Assembly (NCBI RefSeq): GCF_004027225.2
Contig: NC_044277.2
Coordinates: 73,657,900 to 73,721,899, forward strand
Source: Strigops habroptila
Taxonomy: Eukaryota; Chordata; Aves; Psittaciformes; Psittacidae
Reading direction: 5' to 3'
DNA length: 64,000 nucleotides
The translations under genes and the position numbers were made by a program. Of the stretch, positions 14,459-25,111 are shown piece after piece (the stretch's first letter is position 1; the number at the start of each line of letters is the position of its first letter). The notes beneath the pieces were generated by a model. That model was not told where the DNA came from. It saw only the letters and a program-made list of their open reading frames with translations, and searched no databases.

Positions 14459-14549
14459 CGTCACAACACCCGCCTGCGTGAACTACTCGGGCTGCGTCCG
14501 TACAGAGCAGGCGATGACTTGCGAGAGACTTCTCCCCTGCGCACAGCCG
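14459..14549. other. CpG-dense island within the probable 3' UTR
   Basis: Ten CpG dinucleotides occur in 91 bp (at 14459, 14471, 14477, 14488, 14495, 14499, 14512, 14522, 14540 and 14548), surrounded by AT-rich, CpG-poor sequence. The first CpG lies in TACGTCA, which contains a CRE-like TGACGTA on the minus strand. The count is read directly from the sequence. The significance is unknown: it could be a conserved UTR block, an unmethylated regulatory element or a remnant of a GC-rich insertion. Confidence 0.6.
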
Positions 14550-15379
14550 GAAGTGTGCCAGGTGATGGTAAGACTATTACAATGACTAATCACAGAGATG
14601 TTTGCAACCTAAAACAAATTCTTTAACTGCAATTGAAGCAATTTACGACTACTCCATTTGTGGTGGGTCTTGCACTGCGAAAACAGTACGCTGAAATGTT
14701 GCCTGAACCAAAGAAATGAAGAAATGCTAAATTCTTCTTTTTCACTTCCAGAATCCCAAGAGCTAAGATGAATATGCCAGCTCTCCTGGCCTCCTAGCTT
14801 AGCTTCCTGTTCGTTTAAATAATAATAATAAAAAATATCTCTGTCCGTTACATTTTTTACTTTTTTGAGTTTTACTTTAAATGCATATAAATGGTCGGTA
14901 TCTTTCGTATTTGAGGAATGTATTCTGGGTGTTGGGTTTTCTTTTTGGTATGGGTTAAAACAAATGATTGTCCTAATGGTTCAGGAATTGGACCCTTCTG
15001 TAAGACTGAAGAGTTTGGAGACTCCAGACTTTAGTCTGTTGGGTCTTTGTTTTCCATTCCCTCAGGGAGATGGCAAGATCAAACTCTGCCTTCCTTGAGC
15101 ATTTGGTTGGTGGCTGGAGAGTAATGAAATTTCCTCAAGAGAAGATCAAGAGATGCTATTTTAAAGGAAATGGCACCTAAGGGTGAAGGAGTCAGTGAAA
15201 AAAAGCTGACAACCCCTTCATTTGTGAGTATGTGGCCTGACAATTTTGAATTGCTATCAATGGTTAGAAAGTGAGTAAGAGAAAGCACATACTGGAGTTT
15301 CCACTGTTAAAAGAACTGGAAAATCAAACAAAAATTGAAGCTTGAACAAGGAAAACATTGGATGAGAAGAAGTCTTACG

Positions 15380-15447
15380 CCACACAAACACACACACTCA
15401 ACACACACACGCACACAGAATACTATGCATACACGGACACACACAAG
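15380..15447. repeat. Imperfect (CA)n microsatellite
   Basis: CA dinucleotides are interrupted by AA, TC, CG and a short TACTATGCAT segment. The repeat lies in the probable 3' UTR, so it would be transcribed as an imperfect GU repeat. Confidence 0.8.
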
Positions 15448-15522
15448 TAAGAATGTATATTTGTATGGTAGGTTCTTGGAAATAGACATTCTTAGCAAAT
15501 ATGGATGACAGATCAATTGTAA

Positions 15523-15528
15523 TTTATT
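15523..15528 (-). promoter_or_regulatory. Candidate proximal poly(A) signal (AATAAA)
   Basis: Minus-strand AATAAA lies about 0.92 kb past the CTNND2 stop codon and is followed by ACAATTGATCTGTC. The downstream T/G enrichment is modest. It may be a proximal alternative end of the mRNA. Confidence 0.3.
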
Positions 15529-15778
15529 TTCTTTTAACACTGTATCATCATAAAGAAAACTGGTATAAATGAAAAAAATCTATTTCAAATATCTACATCT
15601 AAAATTTTAGGCAGTGAAAAAGCACTTCGTTGACAAGGAGTGTGGAATGATGAATGTTAATTGTCAGAAACTGCTGAATGCCTTTTTTTTGTTTTTAGTT
15701 GCCACAAACAAATTCACATATCAGAACAAACAATACTGCTAAATATTCCTTTTTGTTTTTTTGATTTTTTTTTGCAAA

Positions 15779-15797
15779 TTTTTTTTTTTTTTTTTTT
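15779..15797. repeat. Homopolymer run of 19 T (A on minus strand)
   Basis: Nineteen consecutive T on the plus strand, close to further T runs at about 15750-15773. In the CTNND2 transcript this would be an A19 tract, a possible internal oligo(dT) priming site that could mimic a 3' end in cDNA data. Confidence 0.85.
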
Positions 15798-16450
15798 GTT
15801 AAAACGCACCGGGGAAAAGAAAACGAAAACCTGGAAATTCATACATCTTTCAAAATTTGAAATTGAAGCAATATTTAGAACCATAGATGAAGAAACACTG
15901 TGGCATTGGTGTAATATACACAATGCACTTCTTTTTTTTTTATCTGTAATGTACATCAAATACTTTACAACAATGCATTAACAAAAGGCAAGAAACATCT
16001 TGCTGTACAGAGGAAACCCCAAATGCAACTTGAAGCCTAGATTCACAATGAATGAGGATATTAAACAAAGTGTGAGAAGCTGTTCCCCATAAAGTATGTA
16101 CGCTGCTCAGTTACTTGTGCTTAACTCTTGACCCACATCCACTGCCATGTTCTCCCTCCTTCCTTCAGCCACATTCAATATACAGCACCAAACTTTAGAC
16201 TCTACAGGCCAACAATAAAGTTGCCCCACACTGTAAAATATATATATGTATATATATTTCTTTCTAATTACTCCCAGGTTTAGCTTTTGTATCTTTTAGC
16301 CTTCTAAAAAAAACTCTTAAATTTTTCCATACTGGTTATCTGGGCCTTCCTATGGAACAGGCTTTAACAAACTAAATCTGCAGGAAAAAAAATGTCTTGT
16401 GGTATGCATGCACATGCACAGTTCCTGGAGCTTTTGTATCTGCCCAAGTC

Positions 16451-16738
<288 letters not shown>

Positions 16739-18344
16739 TCAAATACAACTTATTGTGGGCAACAGGATAGAAGAATGAGTAAATCATGTTGGAAGTACAA
16801 AGCTGGCCATCAGCTCAACATCTGCTCAAGAGAATTGGTAGTGAATTAATTCCACAGCTTTGCCTTGTCATTATATTTCTTTATATCTATTTAATGTTAT
16901 CACTAAATACATTTATTATTTAATATTATTGCTGCTCAAGATGCTGGTTTACTTCAAATGTAGTTCAAGCATCACAGCTTACAGTTACTTTCATAACTAC
17001 AATCTGTGTGTAACTTCCTGACTACTTTGCAGCTATACAACACAAACATTGGTGGCCAAAACTCAGCTTTGAAAAATTTGAATGGAAGTGATATGCGCTC
17101 CAAGAATGCTAAACATTCTGCAGCTGCCTTTGCCAAAAGTGAGATTTAGGGTGATACCATATCCTTAAGAACCATTTATATTCTGCAGGGCACTGACATG
17201 AGAAAATTTCAAGCTACGTGCTCTGAAATGTGTTCTTCTGCTAACTGGAAGCAGAAACAACTTCTTGCCACCTCCTCAACACTTCATGTTGGCAATCTTG
17301 TGGTGTTGGTACATTCCAGGAAGTTGTCTTAAAGGTAAAATATTTATGATATGCAGAAAAAAACACTTGGGTGGTCCCCTAAATATAAGTTTGCCATAAA
17401 GTTTTTTTGCAGACAGCCCTAGTGGGTCTCTGTTTTTATAGCTGGGACTTAATTAAAATCTGAAATTTATAAACACATGCTAAATATCTTAGTGGAATGC
17501 CATCTTTTGCTCTATGCCACCTCTATGTTGGGCAGACTTCGTGACTGCAGAATGATACAGCTTTTCAATCCTCAAATGGTCATCCCCTGGAATATTGATG
17601 CTCAGACACTAGTGGCAGGATAATGCAGATCCTGCTGACTCTGCAAGAGTTAGTAATGCTCCTTCAAGAAGAGAGGAACAGTTGCACTGCTATGGCCCAA
17701 ACTCTGTGGTATAAAGCACATCTGTATTGGACTCCATGCGTAGAGTGCAAAACGCTGCCTTTAACAATCCTACAAGTGATCAATCTGACAATACTGGGCC
17801 CAGTATTAGAACTGCACAAGGGAGCACAATTACTCTAGCTTCTATTTCTAGGACTGCTATGCAGGTGTACAGGACCTTCAGCTGCTCCTTTAATTTCACA
17901 TATTCAAACACAGGTGTTTAATTTTGGATGCAGGAGAAAAATTCTGTATGAAACAACCTGTTTGTATGTCAAAAAGTTAAGAGATGGTCATTTTTTAAGA
18001 GGAAAACAGGCGACTGAAGTAGTATTTCTGGGTTCTTTTTAGCTAAAAAAAACATTCTTTCTGATATGTCAGTCATAAACCTGACATTTCATTGAAAAAG
18101 CAAGTGGGAAAAGGTGGAAAACTAGTGGGTTTTGGGTTGTTTTGTTTTGCTTAAACTCTCATCCCCCAAATTAAATTGGTTGATTCATGACTGCAATCAG
18201 AGTGCACCAGTTGCTTCAACACCTTATACCCTTATTTCCTCCTTAAACGCAGTAAAAGCAGAAACATCTTCATGCACTGTCTTGCACAAAGAAATATGGT
18301 GCACTACAGGAAATACTGTCTAATTAAAAAAAATAAAGAGAAAG

Positions 18345-19674
18345 CTTTCTGGGCTGCAAGCGCACACTGCCGGCTCATGTTAAGCTTCTCGTCAACCAAC
18401 ACCCCCAAGTCCTTTTCTGCAGGGCTGCTCTGAATCTCTTCTCTGCCCAGCCTGTAGCAGTGCCTGGGGTTGCCCCGACCCAGGTGTAGGACCTTGCACT
18501 TGGCTTGGTTAAACTTCATAAGGTTGGCATCGGCCCACCTCACAAGTGTGTCAAGGTCCCTCTGGAAGGCATCCCTTCCCTCCAGCGTATCAACCGAACC
18601 ACACAGCTTGGTGTCGTCGGCAAACTTGCTGAGGGTGCACTCAATCCCACTGTCCATGTCGCCGACAAAGATGTTGAACAGGACCGGTCCCAACACCGAT
18701 CCCTGAGGGACACCACTCGTTACAGGTTTCCAACTGGACATCGAGCCATTTACCACAACTCTTTGCGTGCGGCCATCGAGCCAGTTTTTTATCCACCGAG
18801 TGGTCCATCTATCAAATTGATGTCTCTCCAATTTAGGGACAAGGATGTCATGTGGGACAGTGTCGAATGCTTTGCACAAGTCCAGGTAGATGACATCAAC
18901 TGCTCTGCCGCTGTCCATCAGTTCCGTGGCTCCATCATAGAAGGCCACCAAATTGGTCAGGCAGGATTTCCCCTTAGTGAAGCCATGTTGGCTGTCACCA
19001 ACCACCTCGTTGTTTTTCATGTGCCTTAGCGTGTTTTCCAGGAGAAACTGTTCCAAGATTTTGCCAGGCACAGAGGTGAGACTGACTGGTCTGTAGTTCC
19101 CCGGGTCTTCCACCTTCCCCTTCTTGAAAATGGGGGTTATATTACCCTTCTTCCAGTCATCGGGAACTTCACCTGACTGCCAGGATTTTTCGAATATGAT
19201 GGACAGGGGCTTAGCAACTTCATTCGCCAGCTCCTTCAGGACGCGTGGATGGATTTCATCAGGTCCCATGGACTTGTGCACGTTCAGGTTCTTAAGATGG
19301 TCTCGAACCTGATCCTCTCCTACAGTGGGCCTAAGGTCTTCATTCTCACAGTCCCTGCATTTGCTTTCCAAGACTTGGGTTGTGTGGTCAGAGCATTTGC
19401 TGGTGAAGACTGAGGCAAAGAAGTCATTAAGAACCTCAGCCTTCTCCAAATCCATCGTAGCCAGTTCTCCTGATAGCTTCTGGAGAGGGCCTACATTGTC
19501 CCTAGTCTGTCTTTTATTTGCTACGTATCTATAGAATCCTTTCCTGTTATCTTTTACATCCCTTGCCAAACTTAATTCTAGCTGGGCCTTAGCTTTCCTA
19601 ACCTGGTCCCTAGCTTCTCGGGCAATGCTCCTGTATTCTATTGCTAGCTTGGATTTTGTAGCCTGTCTCACACA
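18345..19674 (-). mobile_element. CR1 LINE fragment encoding reverse transcriptase, open frame, both ends missing
   Basis: An open frame of about 443 CR1-derived codons runs on the minus strand from 19671. It carries the reverse-transcriptase core of a chicken-repeat-1 non-LTR retrotransposon: the [11 protein letters not shown] block (residues about 190-200), [16 protein letters not shown] with the first catalytic Asp (D264), [15 protein letters not shown] (319-333) and the catalytic FADD box (350-353), then the [11 protein letters not shown] region (420-430). No stop or frameshift occurs in these 1.33 kb. CR1 homology ends abruptly at ...CALAAQKA near 18345. The last 12 codons before the stop ([12 protein letters not shown]) are AT-rich host sequence. 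The endonuclease domain, the C-terminal part of ORF2 and the CR1 3' UTR with its ATTCTATG tail are absent. Most CR1 copies are 5'-truncated with an intact 3' end, so losing the 3' end is unusual. Confidence 0.93.
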
Positions 19675-19675
19675 T

Positions 19676-19835
19676 ATGACAGAATGATAGAATGGTTTCG
19701 ATTGGAAGGGACCTTAAAGGTCATCTAGTCCAACCCCCCTGCAGTGAGCAGGGACATCTTCAACTACATCAGGTTGCTCAGAGCCCTGTCCAACCTGGCC
19801 CTGAATGTTTCTAGGGATGGGGCATCTATCTAGAA
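19676..19835 (-). mobile_element. CR1 LINE 3'-end fragment
   Basis: On the plus strand this begins with the reverse complement of a degenerate CR1 tail (AGAATGATAGAATGGTT), then the conserved block GGAAGGGACCTTAAAGGTCA and CTAGTCCAACCCCCCTGCAG. It continues into GAGCAGGGACATCTTC and CCTGTCCAACCTGGCC. It is a 5'-truncated 3' end in minus orientation and fades near 19835. Its 3' tail directly abuts the 5' edge of the reverse-transcriptase fragment at 19674, so two separate CR1 pieces lie tail to head in the same orientation. Confidence 0.9.
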
Positions 19836-20055
19836 CTTTAAAGGCGTTCAGGTCCCAAGCCCCTCTTGCCTTCATTATAAACTACAGGCATAAGCACCTT
19901 AGATAATTTTTGTGCATAAGCTATCATAACCTGTTGGACATTTTTGAAATTTAACTGGAATTATCCATTAGCATAAAGAATATAGCTTCTCTGAAGCTAG
20001 CGGAATTGCTAGCATTTGTACAAGCAGGTGATTCAGTTCTTCTAATCTTGATTTA

Positions 20056-20478
<423 letters not shown>

Positions 20479-21349
20479 TCACATATAAATCAACAAAATA
20501 ACTTCAATAAATAACAAAATATACATCTAGTATTTGGTAATATATATCAGGTTATATAAGGGATTTTATATCACACACACACTAAAGAGGTAACAGTTGT
20601 AAACATTAAGACACATTTCAGTCCTTTCACTTCAATTGGATGATGTGGATTATTTATCCTACGTCATCATAAAATTATTCATGAAAAAGTGACTAAATGT
20701 AACTGAAAATGAATTATGCAGAAAGAAAAAAAAGTTATATGTAGTCATACTGAAGAGGTCTGGCCAAGATAGTCTGAAACTCATGAACTGCTGTCACTTT
20801 CTTTTCAGATGTCCTACTTCTAAAATGCATGGACAAAACTGAGCTATGAGTTTGAAAGCAGAAGTAATTCTAAAAGACAAGGATAACGTAGTTTTCAAAA
20901 AACCCCACATTATTTCCCACCCTGCCCCTCAAAACCGCATGAAAAGCTAAGGCTCTTCCCTGCAAAGCTGACTTCACTGATCATGTTGATTTGGCTATCT
21001 AGCTGAAGCTTAGTCTGCTGGTCAAACTAGAAAGATGGTAGTTCTTTCTCATATTTGAAAGAGCAGTATTTGAAAGATGGCAGTATTTTTTTTGTGCGTG
21101 TGTGTGGCTGCTGTGCACCATTCTTACCGGCCATGTTATTAACTTTCCAGACATTAGAATCCATGATTTGATGCTGTCATGAGGACTGTCATTATAAAGA
21201 CACATGCCTGAAAGTAAAAATTGAGTAGTTGTGAATCAGAGTCATCACTGGAGATGAAACACGTTGGTCACATGACTTCTCTCAGGCCTCTGTGCAATGG
21301 TTCAAAACCTGGAGGCACCAAAGCGTTGTTTTTAATACCTTCACAACTC

Positions 21350-22150
21350 AAAAACTTTGGCAGTGAGGACTGATCATCAGAGCTAAAAGCTGGGTATGGG
21401 ATCCATGCGAGCCACATTGCTAAGAACCACAGTTACTGAAGAAGTAACCACTCTTTCTTCGTTAACCTGCTAGCATGGACCCCAGCATGTACAACTGCCT
21501 CTCTCTGCTCCATGTTGCTGTTTTACAGATCTCAGATGGTGTTCTTAAATACCTCAAGCGTGTTCTTCGAACAGGATAAAGACAGGGATTACACGGTAGG
21601 GTGATGTGCCCTAACAGCTGCAAAAAGAGATATTTCACTTCTTCTTCTTCTTGAAGAGCTGGATGCAGTTACTGAGATAGTGCATAGTCTTGTATAGGAA
21701 ATGGAGAAGAGCTTTGGACGTCTCCAAGGAGGGTAGCAGGATCTTTTCTTTGAAGGGGGAAAGAATATGAACTCTACTAACAGATGCTGGATGGTCTTTT
21801 CCAGAGGTAGGTACTTTTAGTTGCACCTCTGTGCTAATAGGTGGTAACAGATGGAAATGACAAGTGCTTGATCAGTTTGTCTTGGTCATAAATGTTAGTG
21901 CCGAAAGCTCAATCTGCAGAGGTTCTCTCTGTTCAGGCTGCATTTTGTTACCTGAGTGGTGTATAAGACTCGACTGTTATTTCAGTGGTTATTTTTTTTT
22001 TTAGCATCCTCTGCTTTAGTGTTAGAAAATTTCCTTCCTGATGACAGTCGTTGGTATCAGAGGATCCGCATCAGCATTGCTATTTATGGTGCACCTCATG
22101 ACAGCATAAGTCTCCGTAGTACAACTGCCAGATCTTTCCTTGATACCATC
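21350..22150. repeat. Possible ancient interspersed repeat (family not identified)
   Basis: GAACCACAGTTACTGAAGAA followed by GTAACCACTCTTTCTTCG forms a small palindrome (GTTACT / AGTAAC at 21432-21437 and 21443-21448). About 600 bp on, ATGACAGTCGTTGGTATCAG precedes a TTTATGGTGCACCTCATGAC segment. From memory, both stretches resemble parts of an old archosaur/turtle interspersed repeat that has the same GTTAC...GTAAC...TTCTTCG core and a CAGTCGTYGG block. I cannot align it here, and the boundaries are approximate. Confidence 0.25.
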
Positions 22151-22792
22151 TTCTTTTTATGCTGTTTCTGACTTTTTTGCTTGCCTCACAAAGTGCAAAT
22201 TCCTCTTCTCAAGACCTAAAGATTCTCAAAATTAGCATTTCAGCTACCCATTTTGTGATGTGCTACTTCTTGAAAAAAAGTGACTTCCTGTAACCATTTT
22301 GTTTTCATGTATATGAACGGCAAGATAAGCAGGGTTGAAGTTTCCTGCATGCAAGATTTTAGTGAGGCATGACCAGACTAGACACTACTGTTCATGGTTG
22401 TTTGATGTCAAGAATAACAGACTGGTATAAGGTGCAACATCTGAGGGTTTTATGAAGAATCTGATGAAAAATAGCAAACCGGACACATGCTAATTAATTT
22501 ATATGTTGTTCCTACAGGCAATCAGAGAGACTTTAAGGAGAATCATGATCTTTCCATCTTTTTACAGATGTGTAAAAAGGCACATCGTACATATGTGCCA
22601 CTAGCAGCCATGACTATTATAAAACCAGAAATAGTCTAGAGTTGATGCATAGCTGTCCAATTCACTACTGTGACATTTGCACTGATATACTGTCACATGC
22701 CAGATTGAAAACTTAAGGTCTCCCAGATTACATATTCTGCCATGGAAAATGGACAGTATCAGCTTATGAAAATAGCTGCAAGGTCTGCGTTG

Positions 22793-22817
22793 CTGATTTC
22801 ACTGCAAGTGAAATCAG
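22793..22817. repeat. Perfect hairpin, 11-bp stem, 3-nt loop
   Basis: CTGATTTCACT, GCA, AGTGAAATCAG: an exact inverted repeat in the intron, apparently unrelated to any splice site. Confidence 0.7.
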
Positions 22818-23423
22818 TGATGTGTACAAATTCACGAGTTTAAAATGAAAACAAAATAAAAAAGGTAGCATTATTTTCTTAATGTAATAAAACCAATGAC
22901 ACATCAAATGCTTGGAAATGAATGCCAAGAGTTCAAGAAGTCTTGACTTAGCCTAACTGGGAAGATGAGATAACTCTCTCTGGAGGGAATGTAAGTCAAG
23001 CAATGTAGCTGCTAGCAGTGCATGCAGCCCCCTCCAGTACCTGCTTCTGAACACGCAGGTGGCATCCCTGGGAGCTCCATTCCTGCTCTGTCATGCTTCA
23101 GTGAGCAGTTGACTCTTGCTGTCCAAAAGCAGAGGGCAAATATAAGAGGAAAAAGGGAAAGAATGAGCTGGATGAATGGACAGATATTGTGTGGTTAGAA
23201 TCTGATTTTTCCTGTTAATACTGTATATGAACTATCATAGTAAAATTTTCAAACAGGGAGAAAAAGACATTAATGAAATAATGTTCTTCTTTAAAATATG
23301 GCAAGAGAAGGGGAAGGAGTACTAGGAGTAAGAGATGGAGATTTTCCAGCAGCCACACTTCCTTACAGAGATATGAGAATTGCAGCTGCAGATGAAAAGA
23401 CTTGAGGAGTGATGAGTGTGTAT

Positions 23424-23522
23424 TTTATGCAGTACCTAAGCATCAGTATGTGATAGTACTGAAACAGCAGTGTATTTATGCAGTACCTAAGCATCAGTAT
23501 GTGATAGTACTGAAACAGCAGT
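23424..23522. repeat. Tandem duplication, period 51 bp, two copies
   Basis: A 48-base stretch beginning TTTATGCAGTACCTAAGCAT and ending GAAACAGCAGT occurs at 23424-23471 and again, identical, at 23475-23522. Similarity continues a few bases upstream if a 1-nt gap is allowed. The lack of differences suggests a recent local duplication or homogenisation. Confidence 0.9.
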
Positions 23523-24239
23523 TTTTACAAAGCAAAATTGTGAAGGTTCTAAAATGAGTACTGTAATCAACCTGCAGTATTTTGTGGTCGTATTTCATAA
23601 AGAACATGATAGAAGAATACCTTCCTTTTCTCCCCTTGTTCAGTTTTCAAGGTGATATTGGTTAAACAAAAAAATCATACAGTTCCCCACAGCAGTCTTC
23701 TGCAAAGCTGACAATAGCTTTCAAATTACGTCACACTGTAGTTTATGTGACAAAGGCATCCCTGACCAAAGCTGTCCTCATATATCCCAGTCACTTGACT
23801 CATGGTTTAATATTCAGCTTTCAGTTCTTTTAAGTACTTATTCTGAACACATTTACAGATACTTTGAAATAGCAAGAGGCTAGCCTTTTGCCCTCAGAAA
23901 CACAGACTGATAGTAAGAAAGGAACACTCAGCTAGACAGATAGTTGTCTTCATCCGGTATCACGTAACCTGCTTTCTCTGCTACAAGCAGCAGGACTCCA
24001 TTTTATAAAATTTAGTTCAAGACAGTAAAGCAAAATGCTTCTGTGCCTCACAAATCTCAGCTACCAGAGATCATTACCTGTCACTACTGCTGCCACCTTC
24101 CTGCATGGTGAAAGATAAGGTAAGGGCATGAGAAAAAATTACAGTGTATTATGGTTTCTTAAAGTTATAATGAGTAGCCGTAGTATCTGTAGCTATTGTA
24201 ACAGATGATGGTGGTTGTGTTCTGTATGTGCGGACTTGA

Positions 24240-24281
24240 AAATAAGTTTAAAAACTTATAAAATAAGTTTAAAAACTTATA
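24240..24281. repeat. Two tandem copies of a 21-bp palindromic unit
   Basis: The unit AAATAAGTTTAAAAACTTAT plus A is present twice without differences (24240-24260 and 24261-24281). Each copy holds an inverted repeat ATAAGTTT / AAACTTAT with a 2-nt centre, so the pair can fold as two adjacent hairpins or one longer one. Confidence 0.85.
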
Positions 24282-24628
24282 ATAGCATAGATGACTGATT
24301 CTTTAAAACCAAAAGAAAATAAACTAACCAGAAGATGCTTCTGCTGGTGAAAGTGAAGATACAGGGTGCAGTCTGTGATGCACATATTACTTCAGTGAAG
24401 GAACTAACAAAGTAAAAGAAACTTTAGAATAGGGGTCCCATGACAGTATACAGTAGCCTTATCTTCTCTGTTCTAAAGGAAAACACCATGGCATAAATAA
24501 TGTTATCACATGCACTTAAAAGTTTCTGGGTTGGTTTTTTTTTTTGAGGAATATAATAGGTTTTGTCTAAAAAATATACTTTAGGTGATAAAAATTTATT
24601 ATTGGTTATTATTTTCTACAGAGAAGAG

Positions 24629-25111
24629 ATGGACAGTAAATATAAAAGGCATCATAAACCTGTGAAGAGGGCAATGAGAACTTTGATATTGTTCCTCTAT
24701 TTTTTAGCTGTCCTTGTGAAATCGATGCAAGTTATCATCTTCAGCCACACTGTTTACTTCATAGATTCTCCATTTTTCCCCAGAGTTTTCCTAACAACTC
24801 CCTACAATGGCAAGAAGCCAACATTCTACTTCAAAAATCCATCAAAAAACGTTCATTTCAGTCCCAACCAAGAGGTCGTAAAATTTCTGAACTATAAACT
24901 GGGAAGAGCTTTGGAGAAGAACACGGAGACAGTCATGGATAAACTGGAACTACAACTGTGGCTTTACATTCCATGTAAACATGTAAGTCAAAGAAAGCTT
25001 TGTGTAATACATCAGCTTGGCACAAAATCCAAGAGCAGCTCAAAATATGTATATGCCAGGTGGAACCTGAAAAAATATTTATCCCATAGGTTCCACAGAT
25101 GTATTAGCTGA
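24629..25111 (+). other. Unassigned 160-codon ORF, antisense in CTNND2 intron
   Basis: From the ATG at 24629 the frame stays open for 160 codons to a TGA at 25109-25111; the frame is also open for 22 codons upstream. The start is MDSKYKRHHKPVKRAMRTLI, a basic segment. One hydrophobic stretch follows (about residues 17-45, LFLYFLAVLVKSMQVIIFS and beyond), then a hydrophilic Lys/Asn-rich part (for example FYFKNPSKNVHF and KLGRALEKNTETV). A TTTTCTACAG lies just before the ATG and a CATGTAAGT lies within the ORF near 24980, so it looks partly like an exon with splice sites. I recognise no family. The basic run before the hydrophobic segment superficially recalls a GPCR loop-TM6, but no TM7 follows. 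It may be a chance ORF in AT-rich DNA, a decayed gene piece or an unannotated transcript. Confidence 0.15.

Larger units (their letters stand above)
14132..16450 (-). other. CTNND2: Probable CTNND2 3' untranslated region
   Basis: This is the minus-strand sequence immediately after the CTNND2 stop codon. No further splice-bounded coding exon is visible downstream, so it should be the terminal exon's 3' UTR. It is AT-rich, with a 19-nt homopolymer (T on the plus strand, 15779-15797), an imperfect CA/TG repeat near 15.38-15.45 kb, TA repeats near 16.24-16.26 kb, and a CpG-dense island at 14459-14549. The end drawn here assumes the AATAAA at 14137-14132. A proximal signal (15528-15523) would shorten it to about 0.9 kb and a distal one (13141-13136) would lengthen it to about 3.3 kb. 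Confidence 0.5.

Noticed and set aside
15661..15981. 106-codon plus-strand ORF and 81-codon minus-strand ORF around the T19 run
   Set aside because: Built on homopolymer translation (Phe or Lys runs) within the probable 3' UTR.
18470..19534. Plus-strand open frames, including one of 174 codons
   Set aside because: They lie opposite the minus-strand CR1 reverse-transcriptase frame and are its shadows; the translations show no domain.
24629..25111. Idea that the 160-codon ORF is a taste-receptor-like GPCR fragment
   Set aside because: Only the basic run before one hydrophobic helix is similar; no TM7 or other receptor motif follows.
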